Below, piece by piece: positions 1-9,172 of a DNA stretch of 64,000 nt. Origin of the DNA: Sphingobacteriales bacterium. Lineage in GTDB: Bacteria > Bacteroidota > Bacteroidia > Sphingobacteriales > Sphingobacteriaceae. The position numbers were made by a program, and so were the translations under genes. The notes beneath the pieces are model-generated. The model did not search any database. It was given only the letters and a program-made list of their open reading frames with translations, and was not told where the DNA came from. The first letter of the stretch is position 1. The number at the start of each line of letters is the position of its first letter. The DNA lies in the NCBI GenBank assembly GCA_028288165.1, contig JAQBOG010000038.1, forward strand, positions 1 through 64,000, read 5' to 3'.

Positions 1-680
1 CTGTTTGAATGTATCCGGAAACGCATAATACAAACTCGCCCTTTAAAATATGCGTTTCGTAGTGCGTTTTAATTTCGCTTAGTTTACCGCGAACGGTTTC
101 TTCAAACATTTTTGTTAGTTCTCTTGAAACAGATGCTTCCCTTTCGTCGCCAAAATAAACTATAAGATCTTCTAATGTCTTAAGAATTCGGTGAGGTGAC
201 TCATAAAAAATCATGGTACGTTCTTCTTCGGCTAATTCTTTGAGGCGTGTTTGGCGGCCTTTTTTAACCGGGAGAAATCCTTCAAAGGTGAAACGATCTG
301 ATGACAATCCAGAATTAACTAATGCAGGAACAAATGCGGTGGCTCCAGGGAGGCACTCTACCTTTAAATCGTGCTTTAAAGCTTCCCGAACAAGTAAATA
401 ACCTGGATCTGATATAGCCGGTGTACCTGCATCAGAGATCAAAGCAACTTGTTTACCTTCCTTTAAAAAACGAACTATTTCCGTGACCGATTTATGCTCG
501 TTATGCTGATGATGAGAAAACATTTTTTTATCTATCCCAAAATGCTTTAAAAGCGGCGCACTGGTACGGGTGTCTTCTGCTAAAATTATATCTGCTTCTT
601 TAAGAATCCGTACGGCCCGGAATGTAATATCTTCCAAATTGCCTATAGGAGTTGGCACCAAATAAAGTTTACCTTCCATT
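1..680 (-). CDS. rsmI: 16S rRNA 2'-O-ribose C1402 methyltransferase RsmI (3' end outside window)
   Basis: SAM-dependent methyltransferase of the tetrapyrrole-methylase fold that modifies C1402 in the decoding centre of 16S rRNA. Read on the minus strand from the ATG at 680, the protein opens with MEGKLYLVPTPIGNLEDITF, the RsmI N-terminal signature. It continues with AEDTRTS, the glycine-rich ISDAGTPAISDPG segment and LPGATAFVPAL, all diagnostic of the family. Some 226 codons are present and no stop is reached before base 1, so the gene is cut by the window edge but is nearly full length for the family. It is divergent from serS, with 167 bp between the two start codons. High confidence in family and function. 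Confidence 0.95.
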
Positions 681-752
681 TTTGTGATCACGTTTAAGTT
701 GGGATGGTTGGGAAAAAACTCCAAACTAAAACTCCAAACTCCAAACAGTTTA

Positions 753-760
753 TATCTTTG
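753..760 (+). promoter_or_regulatory. candidate -7 box for serS
   Basis: TATCTTTG matches the Bacteroidota -7 consensus TAnnTTTG. It lies about 90 bp upstream of the serS ATG and would give a leader of about 80 nt. No good TTTG -33 element is seen at the right distance. Just upstream (718-748) is a short run of repeated ACTCCAAAC words. Confidence 0.4.
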
Positions 761-847
761 TCGGAATTCTGGATGATGTGTTTGAAAACAATTTCATACA
801 GATATCCTTACTATAGAATTAATTTTTATTAAACAGAACTTATAATA

Positions 848-2119
848 ATGCTGCAAGTTAGTTATATCCGCGAAAATAGGGAACAAGTTTTAGAACGTTT
901 GGCGGTTAAAAACTTCAAACAACCTGAAGTAGTTGACCAGATAATTGCGTTGGATGATAAACGTCGCGAATTTCAATCAAAACTTGAATCTATCGCTGCA
1001 GAAGCGAATGCTATCGCAAAGCAGATTGGCGAATTAATGCGTCAGGGTAAAAAAGAGGAAGCAGAACCGTTAAAGGCTAATACCACCTCCTTTAAAGAAC
1101 AAAGCAAAACACTGACAGAAGAAGTTGCTGCTATAGAAGCAGAGCTTTATAATCAGCTGGTAATATTACCTAACTTACCTCATTCATCTGTTGTAAAGGG
1201 CATAAGTGCGGATGATAATGAGATAGTTTACGAATACGGTGTAAAACCTAATTTGCCAGAAATTGCATTGCCGCACTGGGAATTAGCAACTAAATATGAT
1301 ATTATTGACTTTGAACTTGGTAATAAAATAGCAGGAGCAGGTTTTCCGGTATACAAAGGGAAAGGAGCCAAGCTGCAACGGGCTCTTATTAACTTCTTTT
1401 TAGATCAGGCGGATTTACAAGGATATCGTGAAATGCAACCCCCAATTGTTGTGAACGAAGCTTCTGGTTTTGGTACTGGTCAATTACCTGATAAAGAAGG
1501 CCAAATGTACCATGTTGGGATAGATAATTTATACCTCATTCCTACGGCAGAAGTACCCATTACCAATCTTTATAGGGATGTGATTGTAAAGGAAGAAGAA
1601 TTGCCGATTAAAAATTGTGCTTATACGCCTTGTTTCCGTCGTGAAGCTGGTTCATATGGTGCACACGTACGAGGATTGAATAGATTACATCAGTTTGATA
1701 AAGTAGAAATCGTTCAGGTAGTTCATCCAGATACATCATATCAGGTTTTGGAAGACATGAGTAGCTATGTGCAATCACTATTAAAAGCGTTAGAATTACC
1801 ATATCGAGTGTTGGGTTTATGTGGCGGAGATATGGGTTTTACTTCTGCTAAAACATATGACATGGAAGTTTGGTGTGCTGCACAAGCTCGTTGGTTGGAA
1901 GTGTCATCGGTGTCAAATTTTGAAACATATCAAAGTAACCGGTTAAAATTGCGATATAAAGGCAAAGAGGGAAAAACTCATCTTGCACATACTTTAAACG
2001 GGAGTGCTCTTGCTTTACCACGCATACTTGCATCGCTTTTAGAGAATAATCAGACAGAAAATGGCATCAAAATTCCATCAGTGCTGGTACCTTATACCAA
2101 GTTTGAGTGGATCAGTTAA
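848..2119 (+). CDS. serS: seryl-tRNA synthetase
   Basis: Class II aminoacyl-tRNA synthetase that charges tRNA-Ser. It is 423 residues, normal for the family. Residues 1-110 form the long N-terminal coiled-coil arm that contacts the tRNA (many Lys/Glu/Gln heptads). The catalytic domain follows, with TAEVPITNLYRD, the motif 2 segment CFRREAGSYGAHVRGLNRLH and the motif 3 segment GSALALPRILASLLE. The ATG at 848 is used: the sequence MLQVSYIRENRE is the usual SerRS beginning. It is transcribed alone, divergent from rsmI. Confidence 0.98.
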   Translation: MLQVSYIRENREQVLERLAVKNFKQPEVVDQIIALDDKRREFQSKLESIAAEANAIAKQIGELMRQGKKEEAEPLKANTTSFKEQSKTLTEEVAAIEAELYNQLVILPNLPHSSVVKGISADDNEIVYEYGVKPNLPEIALPHWELATKYDIIDFELGNKIAGAGFPVYKGKGAKLQRALINFFLDQADLQGYREMQPPIVVNEASGFGTGQLPDKEGQMYHVGIDNLYLIPTAEVPITNLYRDVIVKEEELPIKNCAYTPCFRREAGSYGAHVRGLNRLHQFDKVEIVQVVHPDTSYQVLEDMSSYVQSLLKALELPYRVLGLCGGDMGFTSAKTYDMEVWCAAQARWLEVSSVSNFETYQSNRLKLRYKGKEGKTHLAHTLNGSALALPRILASLLENNQTENGIKIPSVLVPYTKFEWIS

Positions 2120-2255
2120 AACAAAATAATAAATGATTCGTTTATCGGATACTATCGATTTTGTGACGTAACTAAATGTGTCATAAAACGTAATTAAAGT
2201 ATATTCACTTGGAACAAAGAAGAAACCTGGTGTATCACAATTGATATAAGTTTAT

Positions 2256-2633
2256 ATGGCAAAAAAAATTCTTATTGTTGATGATGATCCGGAACTATTG
2301 GAAGCTATCGATTTATCATTAACGTTTTCTGGCTTTCAAGTGCGCCCATTATTAGGAAGTGAGAATATACTGCCAATGATTGACGACTTTGAACCTGATT
2401 TAATCATACTAGACTACATTTTAAAAGGTATAACTGGTGGTGAAGTTTGCCGGCAGTTAAAAAGTAATCCAGCTACAAAAGCAATTCCTGTTATTATGCT
2501 CTCTGCTTATCCTGGGGGAGGGAATGTAATAAAAGATGTTGGATATGATGCTTTTATTTCAAAACCCCTCGATATAGACTTTCTAGTTAGTAAGATAAAT
2601 GCCTGTTTAGATTCCTCTTCCAGTAACCTATAA
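2256..2633 (+). CDS. single-domain response regulator (CheY-like receiver)
   Basis: A 125-residue stand-alone receiver domain. The acidic pocket is seen in ILIVDDDPELLEA, the phosphoacceptor Asp in LIILDYILKG, and the conserved Lys in FISKPLDIDF. There is no output domain, so it must act by protein-protein contact or as a phosphorelay shuttle. No histidine kinase is adjacent; the nearest one in the window is at 29.5-30.7 kb. It is one of two lone receivers in the window (the other is at 35.09 kb). The partner is unknown. Confidence 0.9.
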   Translation: MAKKILIVDDDPELLEAIDLSLTFSGFQVRPLLGSENILPMIDDFEPDLIILDYILKGITGGEVCRQLKSNPATKAIPVIMLSAYPGGGNVIKDVGYDAFISKPLDIDFLVSKINACLDSSSSNL

Positions 2634-2641
2634 TATTCATT

Positions 2642-3133
2642 CTAATATATAGTGTGTGCTACCCAAGCGGTAAGTATCCATAGTGTATAAACCAGGGCAA
2701 TTAAGATTATAAGTAAGATTATAACAACAATGGCAATGATGTTTTTGCCGCTTCCCTGGTGTTTGTTTTCAGTGTAATGTTCTTTCAATAATTTGATATT
2801 TCTACTATTAGCCTTATACGCAAAGTCGAATATATTACCTATGATTGGTATACCGCCAATGATAAAATCGAGTACGATATTTAATATCATAAGTGTGATC
2901 ACCTTATTGCTTACTCCTTTTTTGGCCATGGTGAGCACCAACATGCCCGAAACAGCAAAGCCAGATACATCTCCTAAGACTGGGATAAGATTTAAAAGAG
3001 GATCAAGTCCAAAACGAAAATTGGTGCCAGGAATTCTGAATGATTCATCCATGAGGTAAGAAACCCGTTCTACCCATTTAATAGGACTACTATCTGAAGG
3101 GATATTACTCTTAGGGTTAATGTTTCTTTCCAT
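2642..3133 (-). CDS. DUF4112 membrane protein
   Basis: A 163-residue protein carrying the DUF4112 pattern: FGLDPLLNLIPVLGDVSG, then a hydrophobic stretch, then IGGIPIIGNIFDFAYKANSRN. About three hydrophobic segments (around residues 45-75, 80-110 and 128-160) suggest an inner-membrane protein. The function of the family is unknown. It is convergent with the receiver gene, with only 8 bp between the stop codons, and is transcribed separately from the SIMPL gene upstream. Confidence 0.85.
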   Translation of the reverse strand: MERNINPKSNIPSDSSPIKWVERVSYLMDESFRIPGTNFRFGLDPLLNLIPVLGDVSGFAVSGMLVLTMAKKGVSNKVITLMILNIVLDFIIGGIPIIGNIFDFAYKANSRNIKLLKEHYTENKHQGSGKNIIAIVVIILLIILIALVYTLWILTAWVAHTIY

Positions 3134-3210
3134 TCTTAATCAGGAATCAAGAATGGTGCTACTATTTATTAAAACAGCAGAATACTTTATTAATATTCCG
3201 CTGCGAGTGT

Positions 3211-3915
3211 TTATTTTATTTCAAATACGGCATGTACCTGATAATTAAGTTTGATTTTCTTGAAGTCGATATCTGGTAATTGTTCCGCATCTGACACTGA
3301 GCCTTCTGCTTTCATAAATGTGTTAGCCCTATACATTGGTTGAGGATAGTTCTCATTGTTTATTTCGTCGATTTGCAGTGCACCGCCTAATTTTTCGCCT
3401 ATTGCTTCAACCATATAGGTTGCCTTGGCTTTGGCGGCCTGTAGTGCTTTAATTTTTAGCTCCCGTTTAAGTACATCTATTTTTGAATAGTCATAACTCT
3501 CGATGTTGCTATTTTCGATTCCTTTAGGATCAACTGCACTCATGATTGCATTCACCTTTGTTAAATCCGTTACTTTAATACGGTATTGTTTGCGGGCTAA
3601 AAATTCTGTGTTTCTTTTCTTTTCCCACCAAGCATTGTAGCTGGCAATGTTGTTTATGGTGAAGTTTTCTTTGGGAATTCCGGCGTTTAAAACTGCTGTT
3701 TGAAGTTGACGTTCGAGGTCTTCAATCTGAATTTTCTTTTTATTACTGTTATCCTTAAAATACTCCTTTAACGAAATGCCTATGTAGATAATATCAGGTG
3801 TAACTTCTGCTTCCGCAGAACCAGTAACATCAATTTTGCGGCGGATATCAACGGTTTGGGCAAATGATGATAAAAAGAATGTGCTTATTAAAATAAAGGA
3901 AAGTAACTTTTTCAT
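3211..3915 (-). CDS. SIMPL (DUF541) domain secreted protein
   Basis: A 234-residue protein with a Sec signal peptide (MKKLLSFILISTFFLSSFAQ), so it is periplasmic or surface-exposed. The mature part matches the SIMPL/DUF541 fold: IDVTGSAEAEVTPDIIYIGISL at the start, a KTYMVEAIGEKLGG-like helix-turn in the middle and LNYQVHAVFEI at the end. The biochemical role of this widespread family is not established; oxidative-stress and signalling roles have been suggested for some members. The promoter side (3916-4080) is noncoding. Confidence 0.85.
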   Translation of the reverse strand: MKKLLSFILISTFFLSSFAQTVDIRRKIDVTGSAEAEVTPDIIYIGISLKEYFKDNSNKKKIQIEDLERQLQTAVLNAGIPKENFTINNIASYNAWWEKKRNTEFLARKQYRIKVTDLTKVNAIMSAVDPKGIENSNIESYDYSKIDVLKRELKIKALQAAKAKATYMVEAIGEKLGGALQIDEINNENYPQPMYRANTFMKAEGSVSDAEQLPDIDFKKIKLNYQVHAVFEIK

Positions 3916-4091
3916 TTTTGTTAAATTAGATTTTAGATATGAGTATTGAGATTTGAGACCCTAGCAGTAGCTGTCAGATTTCTAATTTATGATGATATTT
4001 TCATGCCAATTCCATAATAAATTGGTTTTTCTGTGTCGGATGGTTGTTGGGATGGAAGCTTACAGCGATGGCAGACTTTGAGAAAAGGTAT

Positions 4092-4180
4092 GCTAGGATT
4101 TTGCGTTAGGGATTGAAATGGAAATCCTTTTTACTTCTACCAGTAAAAAGATTGGAATGTAAAGCCCGCCCGAACGCCCC
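4092..4180 (+). repeat. interspersed hairpin repeat, copy 1
   Basis: About 89 bp, starting GCTAGGATTTTGCGTTAGGG and ending CCCGCCCGAACGCCCC. The central hairpin arms are TTTTTACT and AGTAAAAA; other copies have TTTTTGCCC and GGGCAAAAA, so the arms have changed together. It lies in the 346-bp gap between the SIMPL gene and lspA, which otherwise holds only the terminator at 4226-4258. Confidence 0.85.
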
Positions 4181-4225
4181 AATCACAATTTTGACAGGAA
4201 AAGTTTAGTCATCGCTGATACAAAC

Positions 4226-4258
4226 AAAGAGGCTGATTATTTTGTAATCAGCCTCTTT
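4226..4258 (-). terminator. hairpin terminator after lspA
   Basis: A perfect 14-bp stem (AAAGAGGCTGATTA and its complement) with a 5-nt loop. It ends 3 bp past the lspA stop codon. The A-rich and U-rich flanks let it work in either direction, but lspA is the only gene that reads directly into it. Confidence 0.8.
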
Positions 4259-4261
4259 GTT

Positions 4262-4912
4262 TTATTCTTCGATTATCTCGCTATGCGGCTGGAATTCCTC
4301 TAGTTTTTCTTCTTTAAAATATCGTTTCTGATATAATAGTATACAAATTACTCCAATCGATATAGCGGCATCAGCCACATTGAAAACTGGACGGAAGAAT
4401 ATGAAATCTTCGCCTCCCCATATTGGAAACCATGTAGGGAAGTTTCCTTGAAGCAAAGGGAAATAGAACATATCTACTACGCGGCCATAAAATATGTTGG
4501 CGTAACCACCTGCGGCGGGTAAAAATTTGGCTGGCGCAAAAAAGGTACTTTCACTAAAAAGTAACCCATAAAAAGTAGAGTCGATGATATTACCTAAAGC
4601 GCCGGCAAATATTAAGGCAACGTTCAGGATAAGTCCGCGATGATATTTCTTTTTGATGAGATAAATTACACCGTAGCCAATACCTAAAACAGCAACAATG
4701 CGAAATAATGTTAGGGCTAGTTTCCCGGCCTCTCCACCAAACTCCATCCCGAAGGCCATTCCATTATTCTCAGTGAAATGGATGATAGCTCTGTTCCCAA
4801 TTATGTTAAACTCTTGTCCTAAAGACATGTTTAGCTTAATCCAAATCTTAAAAATTTGGTCGGCCAATAAAACAAAAACAATGGCCAAAAAAGGCTTGGT
4901 ATATCCCTTCAT
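4262..4912 (-). CDS. lspA: lipoprotein signal peptidase (signal peptidase II)
   Basis: Inner-membrane aspartyl protease that removes signal peptides from diacylglyceryl prolipoproteins. It is 216 residues, longer than the E. coli enzyme because of an insertion of about 25 residues between the two catalytic motifs, as is usual in Bacteroidota. Catalytic Asp residues are at D111 (GALGNIIDS) and D181 (FNVADAAISIG). Four membrane segments are evident. Its ATG directly follows the stop of the DksA-like gene with no gap, making it the last gene of an ileS/dksA-like/lspA run. Confidence 0.95.
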   Translation of the reverse strand: MKGYTKPFLAIVFVLLADQIFKIWIKLNMSLGQEFNIIGNRAIIHFTENNGMAFGMEFGGEAGKLALTLFRIVAVLGIGYGVIYLIKKKYHRGLILNVALIFAGALGNIIDSTFYGLLFSESTFFAPAKFLPAAGGYANIFYGRVVDMFYFPLLQGNFPTWFPIWGGEDFIFFRPVFNVADAAISIGVICILLYQKRYFKEEKLEEFQPHSEIIEE

Positions 4913-5296
4913 TTACCCTTGTTTCATTTTTGCTTCCATACTTAACGTAGCATGAGGCACTGCACGTAAACGTTCTTTTTGAATTAATTTACCGGTTTCA
5001 CGGCAAATACCATAAGTTTTGTTCTCAATTCTTACGATAGCAGATTCTAGATTTTCGATAAACTTTTTCTGTCTGGCAGCTAATTGATTGGTTTGTTCTT
5101 TTTCTAATGTTGCAGAACCATCTTCTAAGGTTTTGTAGGTTCCGGCTGTATCATCAGTGCCATTCATGTTCGGGTTGCTTAAAGATTGAGTTAAAGAACC
5201 CAATTCTTCTTTCGCAACACGTAGTTTTTCCAGGATTAGGTCTTTAAATTCTTGCAATTCAGCATCAGAATACCTGGTTTTAGAGTTATTTTCCAT
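4913..5296 (-). CDS. DksA/TraR-family protein lacking the zinc finger
   Basis: 127 residues with the DksA/TraR layout: an N-terminal helical hairpin (residues 8-90), then the C-terminal domain with YGICRETGKLI and RLRAVPHATLSM. In classical DksA the C-terminal part holds four zinc-binding Cys (CxxCG ... CxxC). Here only the first Cys remains; the others are Thr, Ser and Glu/Lys, so no zinc site is possible. Family members bind in the RNA polymerase secondary channel, but whether this one does is inference. It lies 1 bp after ileS and directly before lspA. Confidence 0.85.
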   Translation of the reverse strand: MENNSKTRYSDAELQEFKDLILEKLRVAKEELGSLTQSLSNPNMNGTDDTAGTYKTLEDGSATLEKEQTNQLAARQKKFIENLESAIVRIENKTYGICRETGKLIQKERLRAVPHATLSMEAKMKQG

Positions 5297-5297
5297 T

Positions 5298-8200
5298 TTA
5301 AGCTTTTGTTATTGAAATCATTAATTGGTTGTCATCTATCTCTACTTTCTCTCCGGTGTGTAAATTGTTGTCAAGCTCAAAAGAATTTGCCAAAATTTCG
5401 TCGCAAATGTATGATAAATTGTTTTTAATAGCCTCGGCAATGTGCGGGTGGTTTTTTATACGCACATCAATTTTGTCGGTTACTTCAAAATTAAAATCTT
5501 TACGTATATTTTGTATACGATTAATTAATTCACGTGATATACCTTCCTGTTTAAGTTCTTTAGATAACGTAACATCTAAGGCTACGGTTAGTTTTCCTAA
5601 ATTTGCAACTTGCCAGCCGGGTACATCTTCCGCCAGTATTTCTACATCATCTATAAGTATTGAGTATCTGGTATCAAGTATCAAGATACTTCCTTCTAGC
5701 TCAAACTGATTGATTTCCTGCTGATTTAATGAAGTCAATGCATCCGCAACAGCTTTCATGTCCTTCCCTACTTTTGGCCCCAATGCTTTAAAGTTTGGTT
5801 TTATCTTTTTACTTATAAAGCCAGATGCGTCGCTTATATACTCTATTTCCTTAATGTTAGTTTCAGATAAAATTAAATCTTTAACAAACTCCACCTGACC
5901 TTTAAACCGATCATTTAAAACTGGTAATAAAATTTTACTTAAGGGTTGGCGAACGTTAATTCCTACTTTTTTACGTAGCGATAATGCCATGGACGATATG
6001 TTTTGGGCAAGCAACATTCGCTCTTCTAATGGTTTATCAACCAAATCAATATTGTAAGTAGGAAAATTGGATAAATGAACCGATTCTACATTTTCTTTAC
6101 CAGTTACTGTATTTAAATCTAAAAACAAACGATCACTGAAAAATGGTGCAATTGGCGACATCAATTTTGCAATGGTAGTTAAGCATGTGTAGAGTGTTTG
6201 ATATGCTGATATTTTATCTTCTGTATAATCTCCTTTCCAAAAACGACGACGGCATAAACGGACATACCAGTTGCTTAAGTTTTCGTCTACAAAACTTTGT
6301 ATCGCTCTGGCTGCTTTGGTTGGCTCGAATTCGGTATAATAAGTATCAACTTCTTTTACCAGGGAGTTTAAAAGGGAAATAATCCAACGATCTATTTCCG
6401 GACGAGATTCATGGCTTAATTCACCTTCAGTATACTTGAAGCCATCAATGTTGGCGTACATGATGAAGAAAGCGTAGGTGTTGTAAAGTGTTCCGAAGAA
6501 CTTGCGACGAACTTCATCTAAACCTTCTATATTGAATTTTAAATTATCCCATGGTGATGCATTGCTGATCATATACCAGCGGGTAGCGTCGGCACCATAC
6601 TTTTCAATGGTTTCGAACGGATCAACGGCATTCCCATGCCGTTTGGACATTTTGTTGCCGTTTTTATCTAAAACTAAGCCGTTAGAGATTACATTTTTGA
6701 AAGCGACACTATCATTCAGCATCACCGAAATAGCATGAAGTGTAAAGAACCATCCGCGGGTTTGATCTACACCTTCTGCAATGAAATCTGCAGGATAAGC
6801 ACCTTTAAAACCTTCTCCAAATACATCTTCAATAGAATTAGCTTTGTCGCGATCAGGAGAAAGTCCCCATTGCGCATACGGCATGGCACCAGAATCAAAC
6901 CAAACGTCAATGAGGTCGGTTTCACGAGTCATTCTTTTGCCTTTTGGGGAAACTAATATTACGTCATCAACAAAAGGGCGATGCATATCATTGATCTCAA
7001 AGCTGGCTTCCATATAGCCAGCTTTCACCGATTTTTGTATTTCGGAATTTAATTCATCGATTGAGCCAATACAAAGTTCTTCAAGTCCGTCTTCAGTTCT
7101 CCAAATTGGCAAAGGAGTTCCCCAATAACGCGAGCGGGATAAATTCCAGTCTACTAAATTCTCTAACCAATTTCCAAAACGACCAGTTCCTGTTGATTCC
7201 GGCTTCCAATTGATAGATTTATTTAATTCTACCAGTCGTTCTTTAACGGCAGTTGTTTTAATGAACCAACTGTCTAATGGATAATACAAAAGTGGTTTAT
7301 CTGTACGCCAGCAATGTGGGTAACTGTGTTCGTATTTTTTTACATCAAAGGCTTTATTGTCTTCCTTTAACTTAATGGCTATTAAAACATCTGTTGGCCT
7401 GAAGTTAGCATCTTTCCGAACTTCATCACTGTAATATTCTTCTTTTACATACTGGCCAGCAAAATCAGTTACTTCATTCACGAATTTGCCTTGACGGGTA
7501 ACCAAAGGCTGTTGTTTTCCATCAGCATCAGTAACTAAAACAGCAGGAATGTCACTCATTTTAGCTACACGAAAGTCATCAGCTCCAAAAGTAGGGGCGA
7601 TGTGTACTATTCCAGTACCATCTTCTGTGGTGACGAAATCCCCAGATATTACCCGAAAACCTTTTTCTTCTAGTTCTTCATTACATACGTATGGAAGTAA
7701 TTGGTGATAGCGTAAACCAACAAGGTCGGCACCTTTAAATTCGGCAGCGATTTCCCAAGGTATGAGTTTGTCACCTCCTTTATAATCTTGAAAGGAAGCG
7801 TTTTGTGCATCTGTTTTGAAATGCTTTGAAACTAGATCTTTAGCCAATACAACACTAGTCGGTGCAAACGTATATTGATTAAATGTCCTGATTTTAACAT
7901 ATGATATATTGTTTCCAATAGCTAAGGCGCTATTAGAAGGCAAAGTCCAGGGAGTGGTTGTCCAAGCCAGGAAGTTTGTGTTCTCTGCTTCGTTTTCAAA
8001 AAGAACGGAAATTAAGGGATGAACCTGATCTTTTTTTAGTTGAAATTGAGCAACAATGGAAGTGTCTTTAATATCCCGATAGGTGCCGGGTTGATTTAAT
8101 TCGTGCGAACTTAAGCCGGTACCTGCTGCGGGTGAAAATGGCTGAATGGTGTAGCCTTTGTATAAAAGTCCTTTTTTGTAAAATTCTTTTAATATCCACC

Positions 8201-8675
8201 AAAGTGTTTCAATATACCTGTTTTCGTAAGTGATATACGGATCTTTCAAATCAACCCAATAACCCATTTTTTCGGTTAAGTCGTTCCAAACGTTCGTATA
8301 TTTCATTACCTCCTTTCGGCAGGCATCATTATAATCTTCTACGGATATTTTTTTGCCAATATCATCTTTTGTGATACCTAAGGTTTTTTCAACAGCAAGT
8401 TCAATAGGTAAACCATGTGTATCCCAACCGCCTTTTCTTTTAACCTGAAATCCCTTTAGTGTTTTGTATCGGCAAAAGATATCTTTAATACCACGAGCCA
8501 TTACGTGATGGATTCCTGGCATGCCATTGGCAGATGGCGGCCCCTCATAAAAAGTATAAGGCTTAGACAACTGGCGGTTTGAAATACTTTTATCAAAAAT
8601 GTTATTGCGCTTCCAATAATCAAGTATTTCTTTACCAGTATTCGATAAGTTAAGTTGCTTATATTCTTTGTACAT
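5298..8675 (-). CDS. ileS: isoleucyl-tRNA synthetase
   Basis: Class I synthetase of 1125 residues that charges tRNA-Ile. The HIGH-type motif is GIHHVM (about residues 52-57), the CP1 editing domain contains TTPWTLPSNSALAI, and KMSKRHGNAVDP (about residue 674) is the KMSKS loop. The C-terminal domain lacks an obvious Cys4 zinc finger, as in the eukaryote-like IleRS type. The C-terminal stretch near bases 5655-5700 contains a low-complexity run of TATC/GTATC words (see findings). It heads the ileS/dksA-like/lspA run. The ATG at 8675 is preceded by a GGAG-like sequence. Confidence 0.97.
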   Translation of the reverse strand: MYKEYKQLNLSNTGKEILDYWKRNNIFDKSISNRQLSKPYTFYEGPPSANGMPGIHHVMARGIKDIFCRYKTLKGFQVKRKGGWDTHGLPIELAVEKTLGITKDDIGKKISVEDYNDACRKEVMKYTNVWNDLTEKMGYWVDLKDPYITYENRYIETLWWILKEFYKKGLLYKGYTIQPFSPAAGTGLSSHELNQPGTYRDIKDTSIVAQFQLKKDQVHPLISVLFENEAENTNFLAWTTTPWTLPSNSALAIGNNISYVKIRTFNQYTFAPTSVVLAKDLVSKHFKTDAQNASFQDYKGGDKLIPWEIAAEFKGADLVGLRYHQLLPYVCNEELEEKGFRVISGDFVTTEDGTGIVHIAPTFGADDFRVAKMSDIPAVLVTDADGKQQPLVTRQGKFVNEVTDFAGQYVKEEYYSDEVRKDANFRPTDVLIAIKLKEDNKAFDVKKYEHSYPHCWRTDKPLLYYPLDSWFIKTTAVKERLVELNKSINWKPESTGTGRFGNWLENLVDWNLSRSRYWGTPLPIWRTEDGLEELCIGSIDELNSEIQKSVKAGYMEASFEINDMHRPFVDDVILVSPKGKRMTRETDLIDVWFDSGAMPYAQWGLSPDRDKANSIEDVFGEGFKGAYPADFIAEGVDQTRGWFFTLHAISVMLNDSVAFKNVISNGLVLDKNGNKMSKRHGNAVDPFETIEKYGADATRWYMISNASPWDNLKFNIEGLDEVRRKFFGTLYNTYAFFIMYANIDGFKYTEGELSHESRPEIDRWIISLLNSLVKEVDTYYTEFEPTKAARAIQSFVDENLSNWYVRLCRRRFWKGDYTEDKISAYQTLYTCLTTIAKLMSPIAPFFSDRLFLDLNTVTGKENVESVHLSNFPTYNIDLVDKPLEERMLLAQNISSMALSLRKKVGINVRQPLSKILLPVLNDRFKGQVEFVKDLILSETNIKEIEYISDASGFISKKIKPNFKALGPKVGKDMKAVADALTSLNQQEINQFELEGSILILDTRYSILIDDVEILAEDVPGWQVANLGKLTVALDVTLSKELKQEGISRELINRIQNIRKDFNFEVTDKIDVRIKNHPHIAEAIKNNLSYICDEILANSFELDNNLHTGEKVEIDDNQLMISITKA

Positions 8676-8705
8676 CAGCTCTTTATCTCCAAAAATTTAA
8701 GGATG

Positions 8706-8713
8706 CAAAGTTA
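8706..8713 (-). promoter_or_regulatory. candidate -7 box for ileS
   Basis: On the minus strand this reads TAACTTTG, followed by C, matching TAnnTTTG. It would start a transcript about 25 nt upstream of the ileS ATG. A -33 TTTG element is not clear. Confidence 0.4.
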
Positions 8714-8884
8714 AGAAAATTCAACCTTTAAAAGCAGGATTTAAAAGTTTAAGGAGTTTTTTTTACAATCCTTAAATCTGCTGTGTTTCAATTTGATAGA
8801 TCCAATCGGCGGTTTTTGAAAGTCGTGATGGTGTAATTCTTTAGGACGTATTTTTGTATATTTACTCCAGTTAAATAGATAAAA

Positions 8885-9124
8885 ATGAGAAATAAGTACA
8901 TGCGTCGGGGAGTTTTGCTCTTGGTATTAGGAGTAGGTTTAAACTTATTGGGGTATTACTTAATGAACGAAGAAATTTTTAAGTACGGTTGGGCAATGAT
9001 TATAGGAACTATATCCTTTGGTGCTGGCTTTTTATTAATTATTTACAGTTTGATGCGAAAGATAGATCGAGCTTCAATTTTAGAAGAACGTCAAGCGGAT
9101 GCTGAAAAAGCTTCGGAACAATAA
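8885..9124 (+). CDS. small two-helix membrane protein
   Basis: 79 residues with two strongly hydrophobic segments (about residues 8-27 and 36-58) and a charged C-terminal tail (RKIDRASILEERQADAEKASEQ). I do not recognise a named domain. Its position 48 bp ahead of dgkA and in the same direction suggests co-transcription with dgkA and recO. It is likely real, judging by its composition and placement. Confidence 0.7.
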   Translation: MRNKYMRRGVLLLVLGVGLNLLGYYLMNEEIFKYGWAMIIGTISFGAGFLLIIYSLMRKIDRASILEERQADAEKASEQ

Positions 9125-9172
9125 TTTAGCAACTAGTCTACCTAAATTCTCTTTTTTTACCTCAAAGATTGT

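Noticed and set aside
2256..2633. Receiver gene as partner of the GAF histidine kinase at 29.5 kb
   Set aside because: They are 27 kb apart with no shared context; pairing cannot be inferred from the sequence.
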